Of a DNA stretch of 64,000 bases, positions 40,120-54,800 are shown piece after piece. A program made the translations under genes and the position numbers. Origin of the DNA: Apostichopus japonicus (taxonomy: Eukaryota; Echinodermata; Holothuroidea; Aspidochirotida; Stichopodidae); assembly GCF_037975245.1 (NCBI RefSeq), contig NC_092568.1, forward strand, positions 4,983,001 to 5,047,000. Reading direction: 5' to 3'. The notes beneath the pieces were generated by a model. It did not search any database. It was not told the DNA's origin and saw only the letters and a program-made list of their open reading frames with translations. Every line of letters begins with the position of its first letter. Within the stretch, counting starts at the first letter, position 1.

Positions 40120-40510
40120 GTATCGACAGGAGCCTAATTTGATTGGGGGGGGGGGCTGTAACGACTTGCCCGAAAAACATAACCAAAATTTTTCGCGCGT
40201 TCAACATGTTAATGTGCATATCATATAGGCATTCATCGGTTATTGCATTTCAATAACATATACCATGTTATTACCCTTCCATATTGGTTATCATTATTGG
40301 GGAAGTCGTTACAATGATATCAGTTTAACCATTGAAAAACACATTGCAAATTATTTTTCTTTCCAGTGGGTGCCCGAAAAATTCTCAGCATATTTCCCGA
40401 ATTTTCACCCAAAAAATTGGTTGGGGGCTGCAACCCCCCCCCCCCCCCGCCCCCACCCCCCGCCCCCCCCCCCCAGCCCCCCCCCCCCCGCCTCCTACGC
40501 CTATGTGTAT
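40120..40510. mobile_element. Probable relative of the G/C-run MITE family, diverged
   Basis: Ends with long C tracts followed by CCTCCTACGCCTATG, similar to the right end of the element at 39271-39646. The left part begins near GGAGCCTAATTTG followed by a G run. The phrase TGCCCGAAAAA occurs at both 40167 and 40372, suggesting an internal duplication or nested copy. No clean target duplication was found. Confidence 0.5.
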
Positions 40511-42799
40511 ATCGACCAAAGACACAGAGAGAGAAACATTCAGTATTATAACATGTCTCACAGTGCAGTGCGCCTCACAGGCAGCCACACAGTTTTTGTT
40601 ATCCTGTATTCTGTTTGTTTGTCGCTTGTGCGTACTTCGTTGTTCCTTGTAACATTTGCACCTGCTGTTAGAGCTAACTGTAGAGATTCTACTGAAGTTA
40701 GCAGGATTGTTTTTTTCTACTCAATATTTGACAGAATTTTGTGAACATGTGTTCTTCTGCATTCCAAGTGGCCTATGAAGGTCACGATTTTGTCAATTAA
40801 TTTATCTTTCTACTCTGTACTTTCAGTTGTGTATTTTTGTCTGTGTTGTTTTTTAGGTTTCTGTGTTTTTTTGTTGTTGTTTTTTCAGCGCATCGAGATG
40901 TTTTTACTGTTTTTTGCGCTTTATAAGAATTATTATTATTATGATTATTATTATTATTATTATATTCATTACTCAGTACCATTCATTGCGCTTTGAGTTG
41001 TAGGGTCGTGCCAAAGTTATACTGCCGGACGAGACGTTCCATACGGTTGTACAATCAACTATGTTGGCATAAGTCCATATTTTAAAAGTGTTTATTGCAA
41101 TTCCAGATCAGCTTGCGCTCTTCACTTCAAAAATACATCAATATGAATTCACTCTTAGAGTGCACCCACAATGATGGTCACTATTTCCAGAAAGGGGTTT
41201 GATTTCTTCAGGGTTAATACTTGTAAATTTGAGTCTTACAGAGTGAAAACACTATATAGTTGTATGGTTAAGTTAACATTATGATTCTCTCTTCGATTGG
41301 AGTGAAATTTACTCCTTGAAATGAATCCCTTTATTCTGGACACTCTCAAAGAGTGCAGAAATCTCACTCTTTGCAAGATTCGTACACCAGCAATCAGTAA
41401 GGAGGGGACCAACAATTTAAAGGACTGGTTCAGGTGTTTGACATGTTTTTTTTTGTATGAAGGAGCACAAAAAGATAAAAAGAACAGTGAAGAAACTACC
41501 ATGATAGCATGCTCTGTTAAGGAGATATGACACTTTGAAGATATCAAAATTTCTTTGAAAACGACTGGTGTAGAAAGACTTACTGTGAGGGTGTGATGTC
41601 ACATCCTCACTTCCTTAACCTTTGTGAATATATTTCTTTAAAAATTATTTACATTTTTTAACACATTTGAAAATAATATAATCAAAAATTCTTCAGATGT
41701 TCAATCTGAAATACTGCCTTTGACAAATATGAGATCTCCTGACATATCTTTTGGTTGAAAGTCATGAAATCTCACAAAATATTTAGAGAAAAAACAAAGA
41801 CTTTTTCAGCAGTTTCTACACAATCTGATAAAACTTTACACTTGAATATCTCTTTAACCGAAATGACAACTGAACCAATCCTTTAATTTAAGGAGGGTCA
41901 CAAAACTCGTGCCCTGTGTCGCATACGAAGCATTTACACACATGCCAGTGGCACAGATGAGCGAGGGGTGTGTGTGTGGGGGGAGCGGGGGGGGTAACAG
42001 GAGTCTGCAGAGGAGGCGGTGTGGGTATCGGGTCTTGCTATACATGTCTGTCATCTCTTATTGGAAGTAAGAGTTTATTTCTCAAAATTGTCCGTCTTGT
42101 GAGATGTAGCATTTGCTGTTTTTATAGTTTAAGGCTAAACCATACTAGCAAACACTATAATAGCCGACTGTTCGCGACCCAAATTCAATCAAAGCAAACC
42201 AACTAATTGTAGAGGTAAATGCTAGTTAACTTATAAATCTGGTAATCCATTAACTCCCTGGTTTGTCGGAGAGCAATGTGCCTTCGTGTGCCTCTCTATG
42301 GTTCTTCCGGGGTTTGCATATTCAACACTAGCTAGTAGAGAACAGCCAGTTGGGACCATTTCCTAATGCTAATACCCCTCTAAACTGTACTCCAATATCA
42401 TGCTCTCAAAGCACTGGTATTGACAGTACTAACAGTTCCTAGTCTTAGAAACATGATATTCATACTGCTCGTACTGACAATACGAGTGCTCTGAAGCGGG
42501 AAATGACACAACAGTATCGAAAAAAAAGTTGTTCCAGCTGGGTCAGTGTAGAGAAGAAGGAGATTGAAAAGATGGGGGGGGGGGGGGTTTCACCTGCCTA
42601 TTGTCTCCTGTGATAGATTGTGACTATTACGTCTATTTATTGCGTCATTGTCTTTTATCGCTGTTCCTTCATTGGAATTCGCTAGCTTTAGTCCTCAAAC
42701 TGACAAGAAATTTCATACAAAAACCATGTAATTAAAAGTTGACTGAGATATACAAAGTACCAAACTACAAAAGAAGCTATGTTTTAGGTATAGTGTGTC

Positions 42800-42900
42800 T
42801 TGTCTAACTGTACAGAAAACCCATTTATGATGCAGGGCTTCGAACCCCGTCAGTGTTGTGGCGAAACTGACAACCTTTAGAGGGCGGTAAACAGTTTTCG
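42800..42900 (-). mobile_element. Possible tRNA-derived SINE fragment
   Basis: On the minus strand GGGGTTCGAAGCCCTGCA is a box-B-like sequence, with TTGTCAGTTTCGCC about 30 nt upstream. The body and tail are short and unclear. Confidence 0.3.
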
Positions 42901-44763
42901 AACTTCTGAGAGAATCTGCTGCCATGCAGCTACATAAGCAATTGAACTCCAAATTCGTATCGAAGGCAATGCTGCAGTGTTCTACGAACTCTAATTATTT
43001 TGATAGTCATATTGTGGTAGAAACACCCGTGATAAACATGGGCGTGCATTAAGACGCCCGAGTTTTAGTTGACACCCGGATACCCGTGTAGATACCCCCT
43101 CACATGATTTCCCTTCCAGATGATTCTAGAAGGTTATACATCCGGGTATCAGGCCGCTGCAAGAAGGAAAGCCGATTTTAATGTCAAAACGGCTTTCCAA
43201 CTCGACGCTTGGATTGGCGATGAAAATCAGTGTGCATGCACATTGATGATGAAATCAATAAATGAGAGTGAATTAATTTTGCATTTGCTTAAGAAGGAAA
43301 AGAAAGAGAAGTCAGAGTCCAGTTTCAGTAATTTAAGATTAAATGCAGCAAACGTTATAACTTTTATAAGTTCATCTTATTCATTACAATTGTGTTAACT
43401 ATTGAACCTTCTTGTTATAAGTAATCTTGCAATCATTCTTAATTCAAGTTCGGAACAATATAGATAAAACATTGCTGCAAGATCACTGTTGTTGCTATAA
43501 GACTATAGTGCTTACAGAACTATCAATATCTTGAAAACATGTAGCAACTTGGCATGTCTATATAGCTGGAGGTTCACGCTGGTTAGGAATTAATAAATAA
43601 AGTTTTGGACTATTCTTTATGATATCGATTGAATCGAAGATACCATCAATGAGAAATATGACTGCTGCAACATAAAACAAAACAACAGCAGGTTTTATTC
43701 TGCAAGTATTTCATTGAGCCAACTTTATCATAAGCATAACTATTGCTGGCAGTATTAAAAATATTGAATTACACGACAAAATTACTCGATGTTATAAACA
43801 GAAGCTATATAGGTGTACGGTATCGGTGCATTACGTAAAATGATACCGTAATCAGGGTAGCAATAAGATGCGGAGTTGCACGTGTCACTATTTCTGGGCC
43901 AATTTAGGTGGTATTTGTTGATAGTATACAAACTTAGGTTTCAATATAACATTTCTGTGATGAAACAGTGTATGATTATGGCGATTTAAGGAATACTCCA
44001 TCATACAACAACAACAAATGTAGAAAAGAAATAAAAAGTGAAGATTCATTTAAGACATGCGGTGTTTATATGACTCACCTGAAGGATTCATTTCCCAATG
44101 ATCCAGAGATCTCCTGTAAAAGCATTCTCATGATATTCATTTTGCTTCCGGTTGATTCCCTGCGGGCTTTCAAAATGACGTCACAAGATCACTCTTTGCT
44201 CTTTCGATGCGTTTTTTTCTTTTTTTAGATTGCCGAGAAAATGTTTCAAATTGACTGTTTCACCGGTCGCATTTTCCCCTATACCTTCATGAGCATTGCT
44301 AAGCGCTTTGTTAAAGAGAGTCTTCCTCTAATGATGGGAATATTGAAAAACCCGATCATATCCTGACTAAACACTAGAGTAACAAACAACATATGGACAA
44401 ATAACAAACAGGATAATTAGACCATGACTGGTAAACACCTCTGCCCTGGGGACATGTAACCTACCGGCTTTCTTTCATTCTCAAAATTATCTATTTTGTC
44501 CGCCCTTCCCTTCTGTCCCTGACATATTCCCTCAAATCAGAGCCCGTTATTATTGTTTATTGTCTCAAGCAAAAGAATAACGATTTTTCGAGATAAGCGA
44601 ATCCCAATACCATTATGTTACATCTCTACATCCTATACGTTTCTATTGATGTCCATTACATTGAATAAGTTCTTTTGGGTTGTTTGCTTAATTGAGTTCC
44701 GAGTTCAGTGGTCAATCACTCGAAAACATTTCGTAGACCGAACAAAGCATAAGCTTTCTTAAC

Positions 44764-44986
44764 CAGTGGCGGCACCAGAACATTAAAGAGGGGGGGGGGG
44801 CAAGCAAACAGTTTTGGTGAAGGGGGACAAGCACCTGTGTAAAGTGCACATCATGGCAAAATTAGAGGGCTACTCAACACGTCCTACTGTCTACTTACAT
44901 TTCTCGGGAATGAGTCTTTGTGGGTTCCTGGTGGAAAAGCCATATTGACTGGGGGGGGGGGGTAACCCCGCATGACTTCGCCATTG
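44764..44986. mobile_element. Probable hAT-like MITE
   Basis: Left end CAGTGGCGGCACCAGAA, right end ending CTTCGCCATTG, so the outer 8 bases are inverted with one mismatch. The interior has G runs at both sides. Flanks TTCTTAAC and TTCATAGT share 5 of 8 positions, consistent with an eroded 8-bp duplication. Confidence 0.5.
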
Positions 44987-45487
44987 TTCATAGTTTTTAA
45001 GAACATGATCGTCAGGCTAATTGCTTTCGAGTACTGAAATTGCAATGTGACACTTTTAGTTTACATTTAGTTAAGTTAAGGAAGGAACGTGGGCAATCCA
45101 AGTGAACATTTCCTCGTGTAGATTGGTACTGTAAGTTCTGAGAATAACAAAGTCCATGTTAAGGCGTGGGATGCATTGGGGAGGGGGTTGGGGGCCAACA
45201 ACATATTGGTGCCATTACGTCATTACTCTCTACAAGTTGTCTCACATGGGTTGCCTTCTGTAGCCTGCGAATAAGATTGTAGATTTGTTCACTTCATATG
45301 CAGGGGTGCAGCCTTACAGTTTAACCATGTATCTCAGTGACGGTGGTAAAATACAAATAAAAGATATACGTTATTGCTGTCCCTTTCCTGTGCTGAGCTC
45401 TATGTGCCTATGTACATATAGTACTGAGCTAATCGTGGGGATTTAGGATCGGAGGCACCTACAGTCCATTTATTTTTGAATAGGGAC

Positions 45488-45710
45488 CAGTGGCGTGCAC
45501 ATGATTTGAAGTTGTGCCGCGTCTCCCATGGCGGCTGTGTGTGGGGAAGGGGAGTGCTCCCCCAGAAAAAAAAACATTAAATACATTATACGTCAAATAT
45601 AGCATTCTGGGGCATATTTAGACCATCATTAGGTCTATATGCTCTAAACGCAAGGCTGTGCTAAAAAAATAATTTGTGCTAGGGGGGAGGGGTGTACACA
45701 CGAAGTAGTG
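45488..45710. mobile_element. Possible hAT-like MITE, degraded right end
   Basis: Starts CAGTGGCGTGCACATGA after the flank TAGGGAC. The expected right end (TGTGCACGCCACTG-like) is only approximated by GTGTACACACGAAGTAGTG near 45690-45710. G and C runs as in the related elements. Confidence 0.4.
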
Positions 45711-46260
45711 GTCTAATTCTTCCGTTGCTGAATGCAAAAGGAAGAAAAGCGGCTCAGTCATTTCCACCCAACTGACGATGTAAGGTGGAGGATAGCCTCG
45801 GCTCTCTCCGAATTTGCGCCACCACTTATCGGGGATTTAGTTCGCTGAACAGTTTGGCCGATTGAAGTTTTAAAGTTTGGCCAGAAACTTTACTTACATT
45901 TTGGCAACAGACTTTCCATGACCTGCACGCTTTCAAAATCAAAACATTGGAAGGACGGGCTGCAAATGAAACTTGAACTTCTTTTAAAAACCTTGAAATA
46001 GTTAAAACTACAAGATTGAATAACAAGGTTAGGGTCAATAGACACAAATATACTTCCGGTCACTGATTCTAAGTTATTAACAAAGACAAAGGGACAACGA
46101 CGTTGGCTTTTGATCAGGCCACCTGGAACCCCAATCACTGAAAGCAACTTCGGCCATACCCGTGCTTGCATACATGTACGGGCGATATATCTTTCAGTGT
46201 ACAAGTTGCACTTTAGCCTGGCCTAGGCTAACCCAACTTGGGCCGAGTAACATTAACGTA

Positions 46261-46278
46261 GTCACCAGGCTTGGTGAC
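46261..46278. promoter_or_regulatory. 18-bp palindrome just upstream of the TDRD9 start codon
   Basis: GTCACCAGGCTTGGTGAC has 7-bp perfect arms and sits 39-56 nt before the ATG, in the 5' UTR or core promoter. A role is not shown. Confidence 0.35.
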
Positions 46279-46316
46279 AATCTTTGTAGAAGACTGGCCA
46301 AAGAAGGTACATCATC

Positions 46317-48820
46317 ATGTCGAAACAGATGACAAATGAGTTGACGTTTGAACAGATTGATAGCTGGTTCAGAATCGGCGGCCCACCAACTGTCCAGACA
46401 ACATATGTTCCTCGGTCATCAACCAAGACTAATGTCAACAATGATTCTCTGCTGGGTCAAGGATTTGGAAGAGGTTTGACCAGACCAGTATACACACCTG
46501 GTCAGCATAGGTTAGAAAATTCCCTAACATTACCATGTTTAATGTGGGACTTACAAAGTATAAGAAGCTTCTGTTGCTAGCCTAGGTTTATTATAAAGTA
46601 TCACATGTCAATCCTGACTGCATTACGCACCAAAGTCAAATTGGCCAGATCGAGCATGTAAGGAACTTTGCAGATGTCAATTCTGCTCTTTGTTTGGCCA
46701 ATTAGTTAAACAGATTCGGCCATTACTTATCACCTAACATTGGTTTTTGATAATGTAACCAAAACCTAGAGTTTATAAGATCCACTTGGTAGGCCTTCCT
46801 TTAATTTTATAAGCTACAAGTACAAGTAACCATTTCTTTATGGCAACATGATGGGATCAACATTGATTGTGTGGAGCGTATTCTAGTTATTGTTATTGTG
46901 AAGCGTATTCTAGTTATTATGATTATGACGTCACCCATGGCTCGCGCATTGGTGGTTTGCGCTGTGGTGTGGCGGGGTATAAATCACGCGCTATTAGAAG
47001 CGTATCTTTTGTTTTAAATGATTCGGGGTTGGAAGACAGCCAAACTGGTTCAAATTGGTTGAGTGCCCATTTGCATATGCTCGTCTGCATATCAGGTTGG
47101 CACTCAACCAATCAAGAGTTTGGTAAGGGGTGAGTTAAAAGTTTACACCAATCGGGTTCAAGGGCAGAGCGTGTGTACCCTGTGCAACGCGTCTTAATTT
47201 GTTATTTTGGCATCAGGGGTTTAAGTGTTTGATAAAGATATATTGAGGAGTTGAAGTTTATCATCCGAAGTCTACGGACGTAGAACAGTAGGCTCCGTTA
47301 TTTATATTTTCGTCTGTAGTCTTCGGGCTCTTTACATTTTAATTATCTAAAGTTACAAGTTACAGTTTTATCCTGAATCAATAAAAGAAGACATATATTA
47401 TGCAGTACCCGCTTTTCCTGATTATTTCACGTTTCACGCTCGGTTCTACGTTGTCAGTGTAAGGCCCGGCTTACCGTTCCCGAACTACCTAAAATAAGCC
47501 TTACAATATCATGGCTCCAGATTTCCTTGAAAAAAGTTAGTTACCATATTCTACGTAAAATTTTAATGTCTAAATCAGACATAAAGTCTTTACTAACTTC
47601 AGTTTGCTGTACATTGAAGTTTTACTGTGTATAAAACCATAATCAATGTCAGATGGGTATTACTTCACAGGTTGCTACTGGGATACAGTTTGATACAATG
47701 TTTTTCTTCCTTACAAAGTCGCCCAGCAGGACTCTCAGGAAGGACCGATTATGCCAAACAGTACAGAGAAGCTTTTCAGAAAGAACAATTTGCAGAGTCT
47801 GACGAAGAAGACGATGATGACAACCAGACTGTCTACAGCGTTAAGACATCTGCACATAGTCTCTCAGGTAAGTACAGTGAACAGCCGAGCAGATGCTTTC
47901 TTTGGCTTTAGTTGAGTTTCAATGCTACTTGACATTAAAAACACATAACAATGCTACAATTAGCAACATCCTGGGAATAATTCATCCTGTACCGCATCGC
48001 AAAATGCCTAGCAAAATGGCCAAGTTTTTATACAAGTGTAAAGATGTATAGCAGTTTTCTGGACAGGAACAATAGTATTCAATAAGAGAATAAAGTCAGA
48101 GCCTTCGAAAATTGCTACACAAAATGTGAACACTAAATTATTCCCTGGTTAATCCACTTTAACCAATTGCTAAGAAGTGTAAAGATGACCCAGTTTTCAA
48201 TTGGTTCCCAAAAGCTTGAAAGATGCCTTAGTTTGATCATCCGAAAAGTTAAAAGTTAGACTACGAGCCATAATTGATTGGTAGAGTGATATATTCGTGT
48301 ATGCGTACTATCAAATCAGAGAAGCTGTTTCAGTTAACATTGTGATAATTAAAATGAGCAAGTGCCTAGGAACCCCCAAGATCACTGGAACCCAAAGGGG
48401 GGGTGGGGGTTGTACTAGAACAATTCAAGGTAAGCCATACCAACTTCCTATGTTTGGGTTGTGCTTGCAAACTTTAATAAGGTAGGGAGAACAAATATGC
48501 GATCGATATCAAATACCATTAAGATTTATTCCATAATTAACAACCACTATAAAATTGAATTTCAAAAATTCCTGCTCTAAACATGCATGTCATTAGGAGA
48601 TCCATATTCTTGACATACTACTATTACTAAGATATGAAATATGGTAATTCCCATTTTGTTTGTCTTCATTCTAGATATTGAGAGCTCCAGTGACTTAGCC
48701 TCCTTACACATTGGACCAGATGGCCCTACCCCGCCAGAGATTGCTGTCTTGGCTTATCAGAATTACAACTTTGAACATGAATATAGCCAATCCTTACCAA
48801 TCACTGCACACCATGATCAA
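46317..48820 (+). CDS. TDRD9: TDRD9 exons 1-3 (N-terminal region)
   Basis: The start ATG at 46317 gives MSKQMTNELTFEQIDSWF, which lines up with the start of vertebrate TDRD9 (LTVDQINDWF). Exon 2 encodes YAKQYREAFQKEQF, then an acidic run SDEEDDDDN. Exon 3 encodes LAYQNYNFEHEYSQSLPIT, leading into the helicase core. Intron 1 is 1.2 kb and contains an LTR-like segment; intron 2 contains a short inverted-repeat element. Confidence 0.9.
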
Positions 48821-51800
48821 GTGAGTGATTAATTCTTGATATTCAGGTGGCAGATAATCATCTCATCTCACCTGATCTCATCTCATTTTGGTACTGTCTT
48901 AATCCAACATCTAAATAGCTGTGTGAAGGTAGTTGTTTTTGCCAGATAAAGTCTTATTTGTTACTCCAAACAATGGATGAGATTGGATGATCTCTGATGG
49001 CAAATACAGGAAATGTTTCTTGAAAAGCTTTACTTTACTTTTATAATATTTTTTATTATTTCTTTTGAATGTGATATATTTTTGTATTGTTTTCTGTCAA
49101 TGTACAGTACTCCCACATCAATACTCCAGATCAAATTTCCTGTACCAACAATACTACATGCACCTCTGTGGGAGCAACAAGTTTGTTAATGAATATTTAT
49201 CAATGTGGGTAATGAATATTCATTGAAAGATTTCATGAAATGGAGTAGAAGGTTATCTTTTGCTATTTTGATAGATCGTGAACATGATCGAATGCAACCG
49301 TGTCACCATCATTCAGGGTGCCACAGGTAGTGGCAAGACTACTCAAGTACCACAATATATATTGGACCACTATGTGTCAGAAAACAGACACTGTAATATC
49401 ATCGTCACTCAACCCAGGAAGATAGCAGCCATCAGTATCGCCAGACGAGTTTGTCAGGAACGCCAGTGGCAGCTGGGAACACTCATTGGCTACCAGGTAT
49501 GTCATCTCTGATATTGTGAAGTTTTATAACTCAGCTCCAGAAGTGGTTGCCACTCTTTTTGTGCCAAGTACTTGGATGGAATATATTTCTCTAGCAATAT
49601 GAAAAATTTATTTCAGAGATGGAAAATGTATAAATAGCTCTTTCATTAACACTTTTCCTGACTGCGTCAATTAGACAGTTTAGATCTAATTAGGCAATCT
49701 TTATCTTCACTTTTATATCTGTATTTATATAACATTTCAAATTAAGAATTTCACTTTTAAACAATGATGTTATTGTGGTCAATCTTTTCCCATTCTGTTA
49801 CAGGTTGGACTAGAAAAGAAAACATCTCCAGACACAAGACTAACATATGTAACCACTGGAATACTCTTGCAGAAACTGATCAACTCTAGGAGTATGTCTG
49901 AATACACTCACATCATACTAGATGAGGTAACGTATGGCTGTATGCACTCACATTATACTAGCTGTACATGTAATGGTTGGGGTTGTAAAGTTTAAATCTT
50001 TCTTGATATTGATAATTAACCCATGTTTGTAGGGGCTTACATTTGGACAGACTAATACTAAAAGTGCCTTTGTCAACAGGTTCATGAGAGAGACCAAGAC
50101 ACAGATTTTTGTATGTTGGTGGTAAGGAAGCTTCAGAGATCCAACTCGAGACATGTCAAGGTTTGTTTATCATGATTAATTACTACTATTTGTGATACTC
50201 CATTTTGCTAAGGTTACACACTGTTAGTTCACAGTTTTCAATGTTTTGTATATCTACAGTGTATATGACATTTTAATGCACATAAGTACCATTAAACTTG
50301 GAAATTCAAGAAAGCCAGGGGGGACACATGCCAATAGGACCGATATAGCTCTGCATATACTACAGCGAAGACAAAACCGAAACCAGCAACTTAAGTGTTT
50401 GTGTAAGAGGTAAGAGTATTTATGAGCCTTAACAGAAGACATCGATAGTGGGATTGAGATTAACTGTTACGAAAGCATCGGTAACAAATTAAGGACAGTG
50501 AACAGTGTCTTAGCTTTATGTAAAAATTGAAGATTGTCTGCATATAAAAAAATTGTCAAAAACCAAAGGTAATTGACATGTTTGGGCTGAAATATTGGAA
50601 AATATTAGCCAAATGCAATGAACTATTTTAAGTACTTACATAAAGCTCATAATAAACATCAGCCTCATCAATTCTACAATGCAATCTTAATTAACCACAT
50701 TTTATCTCGTAGGTGGTGCTTATGTCTGCTACTTTCAATACAAGTCAGTTTGGTGAATACTTCGGTATTCCCATCCAAGGACGACTTCAACCTCCTCCCG
50801 TCGTCAACATCGATGGACGACTCTTTGATGTCAAGGAATATTATACCGACGATCTACATGAGATTTACGAGGTAAGAATTTGTATTTTTGTATCCTTTAT
50901 CAAAGGAGCTTGTGTTTCATTACATAAGTTACATATGCATCTCCAACTATTTACTAGATTCATTCTACGTTACTATTATTGCCCTGTTTTGGTGCAAAAC
51001 CTAGTGAAGAATTTGTATTTAATGCAAATGAGTATGATTTCTTGTGGAGTTTTTAAGGTGACATAGAAGATATTGAGATGCGTATAAGTAAATTACAATA
51101 TCTTATTGTGAGCTTAAAATGCTCTATAGATTCCAGTCACACCATTAACAGAGGTTAAAGGTTGAAGGTTGCAGCTTTCAGAGAGCCCTCCAGAAACATG
51201 ATTGATTCAAAGGGATTGGCACACCTTAACATAGGTAACTCAGTCCTAGATCACATGACTTTTTGTATATGTCATTTATTACACTGATACTTTGAAATAC
51301 GTTCATAACTTCTTCCAAGAGGAAAATGACTATTTTTAAAGCTGAGGAGAAGTCTCTTCTCGTTTTTCCTGGTAGACACCTTTTCCTAAAGTAGACGAAC
51401 CTTCCATACCACTGGAGACGTATGAACTGGCGAAGAGACTCATCCTGCACTTTGATGACATGGAGAGGGAAGAGCAAGGGTGAGTATGGGTAGTAGACCT
51501 ACTCCTCTGTCACATGAATGTATGATCCAAATGTTTTAGTCTAAAAACATACCCCACAATTTATTTCAGGAAGGATGAATGTATGACACAAGATGGCGGT
51601 TGGAAGGCTTGACACTTGTTTGTACTGTTTTGCTGGAACTGCATTACTGACCAATTATAACTGAAACACCAAAATCAATGTTTTGTAAAAATGTAATTTG
51701 AATGGTTAAGTTTGATGTAAGAATATGAGGATCAGGATTGATTGTATCAACAGTATTTATGAACATGTTGAAGGATCGGAAAGTTCATGTACATTGATCG

Positions 51801-54800
51801 ATTGGTTTTTCAAGGTTGCCTGATATCGTCTTTTCAATTGTTATTTATTTATTTTCTTTCAGAATAATTGATGGTTCATTACCAAAGGAGAGAGGTTCTG
51901 TATTAGTTTTTCTGCCAGGTATGAACAAAATATTCAACATTTTCAATTTTTTTTATATTAAGGTGAGGTGTTGTCATCAGATTTAGTTAATGAATTATCT
52001 TTTCCAGGGTTTTATCAAAACCACAAAACCAAAATTGTTTTTTTTTAAGCCTGCTCAACCTTCCCTGTATCGCTTATATCTAGATTTTAACAACCTAGTT
52101 AGAACTTTTGTACTGTTTTGTTTGTCATTTTGAGCTCAAAATATTAAAACTTGCAGTAGACTTTATTCATCACAAAGGGGTGTAAATGCGCTCTTTAAAG
52201 TATTTCATCATGGTTTGCAGCAAATTTGAACTATAGTTTTTGTTGATACATCCCTTTTTTCTACATGATTTGGAAGGATTTAAATATTTTTATCAACTGC
52301 TAGTATCTGTTTATTGAGAATGTTTATAACTGTTATTAATTTCACTGACCTTCTGTCTTTATTTGCTTGTTTTTGCTTTTGTGAAGGATTGCATGAGATT
52401 TCAACTCTGGATAAACACATTACTGGTGATTCCAACAGTAACAGGTCAGTAACATACTTTCCTTGCCAACAAATACTTCACTTTCTGTGGCAATTCTTTC
52501 TGAACTGTTGTCTACTTCTAAGATATAGTTTGGCAAACCTTAGTTTCGCACATGATAATAGAGAATCGGTAATGGTATGTATACATATATATGCACTCTG
52601 AATTCAAAACATGTGTTTCACTCATACAAATTGATACAATGGTTGGTCAGATTGTAAAATGTACTGTGACTTCCGAATCACACCCCCAGGCAATGATAGG
52701 GTTAACTTTGTATTGACCTAAATTTAGCGCAGAATAGCTCAGTTTTGGAGCACACAAATTGTTTCCTTCATACGTGGTCATTGGCTTGAAATTTGTACTA
52801 GGACCAAATCTACTGATTTGTCGTGAAGCAACCTCTCGGTACTAATTTAACATGTGTGGTGATGTCGCTTACTTTAAAGGTACGGGGTAAAGACTAATGA
52901 ATACTTGTTTTCAGGTCTCTCTTTCTCCTCTCTTCCCTCTCATGATATTTTGTCTCATTTCCCTTCTTCTTGTGTGTCCTACATTTACCTTCACCTCTCT
53001 GGACTGTTAAGTTCTTCTCTTCAGTAATCCTCACTTTGGAGGAAAAATGTTCCCGTGTTCTACTCACCTTCATGTCTTCATTTAGTGACAACATGTACAG
53101 CTTTATGAAAATGTTAGTAAAGATGAGAAATTGAACTAAAGGTCAATATATTAAATCAAATCTAGACTGTGGGTCCTGCCTCTACACTCGACGATCACGA
53201 ACCAGGAGCAGGGGCAGGTATTCCGTAAAGCTCAGGAAACATTCCGTAAAATCATCTTAGCCACCAACATTGCCGAAAGTTCCATCACTGTACCCGACAT
53301 CAAGTATGGTGAGTCTTAAATACAATTGCTCTATGCTTTAGTATCTTTCTTTCATCCTGCTACAGTCCAACTTCATGCAACAAACTCCTTCCTATGATAT
53401 ATTGCCAGTTTTCACACAAGACACTATCAATCAACACAATCTTCTGTGTACACCCCAATCTATGTTGAATGGTTTTGTTAGTAATGATTGTACCTTCTTA
53501 ATTTGTTTTCCAGTGATTGATTTCATGCTGACGAAGTGTATGGTGAGAGATTTAGAAACAAATTTCCAGTGTTTGAGGCTCAACTGGGCGTCCAAAGCAA
53601 ATGCTATCCAGAGAAGAGGTAAACCATTTTTTAGCTAAATTTTAAGGGGTCCTTTCTTGTCACCCGTTTCGACCACGAAAGACTTTTGGACATCTTGACC
53701 TATCAGCAGTACCATTCATTGTTTCTTATTGGTTGACGATGCTTTGTATGTTATGTAAAATGCTTCTTAAAGACATTTCCGGAAGTAAAAGTAAAGTATG
53801 AAGGAAGTATAATGTAAAAGACCATTAAACAAATTCAGAAATTTCTACAGGTTTGTGAAACATGGAGACAGTCAGAAGAATCAAATTGTTACCCTCCTCC
53901 TACTCCCCATCCCCATCTTTTTAACCATAGCAAACACTGTTGGGTGTACCTTCTATGTATATTAACAAGCTGATAATATATATCTGTTATGGATAACATT
54001 TACTTGTGTTGTTTCCATGCACAGGTAGAGCTGGTCGTGTATCTAATGGACGCTGCTATCGACTGGTGCGAAAGTACTTTTATAATACCTGCATCCAGGA
54101 GTATGGGATTCCAGAAATGTTGGTTAGTGGAAAAAATTCAGTTGTTCATAAGATTTTTTGCAGCATATAAAGCTGCTTCAGAGGTCATTAAGTTATGCTC
54201 CGTGGATTTCAACATATCTGCTAACATTTCGTAGATGTCAACCTTCATGTGGCATGAACTCACTTTTTAATTCAAATGCAGTATTATAACTTAGAACAGA
54301 AGTTTGGTATCAAAAAGAAGATTACACTTTATTTATCTTTTTGCAACGTCAAGTTGTTGCGTTATCATACATTTTCCACTCTCATTCGGTATTAATAATT
54401 TGAAGTATTTTGTGTTGATTCTGAAGATCTCTTCCATATCATTATACAATACTGCTCATTAAGCAGTAACTGTGAAATGTTAAAATTGAAATGATAAAGT
54501 CTGTTTGTTGCCACAGTAACATTTAATCATATTGGACTTGCATATGATCATTACCAAAATGAACAAATATATTTTGTGTAACAACTTTATCAGAATTTGA
54601 ATAAAATTTAATGTCTAGGTTTGATCAGGTCTTATCAAATAATATTAGGTACGTTTGGTTAAGTTTCCAAACCAGCTATCGCACCTAAAAAGTCACAACG
54701 GTTGAATCTGCAAATGAAGAATCTTTGTCACTTTTCTAGTACCAATCTGTCTATGTAGCCTTACATTTTATTTTGTTAACTGCTCTCTCAGCGCTGTCCG

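Larger units (their letters stand above)
39655..46316. other. Intergenic region rich in G/C-run transposon fragments
   Basis: Contains several MITE-like elements with CAGTGGCG-type ends and many homopolymer G/C tracts, ending at the TDRD9 5' region. No convincing coding sequence. Confidence 0.5.

Noticed and set aside
40265-40744. Proline-rich open frames of 159 and 106 codons
   Set aside because: Products of long C tracts in a MITE-like element.
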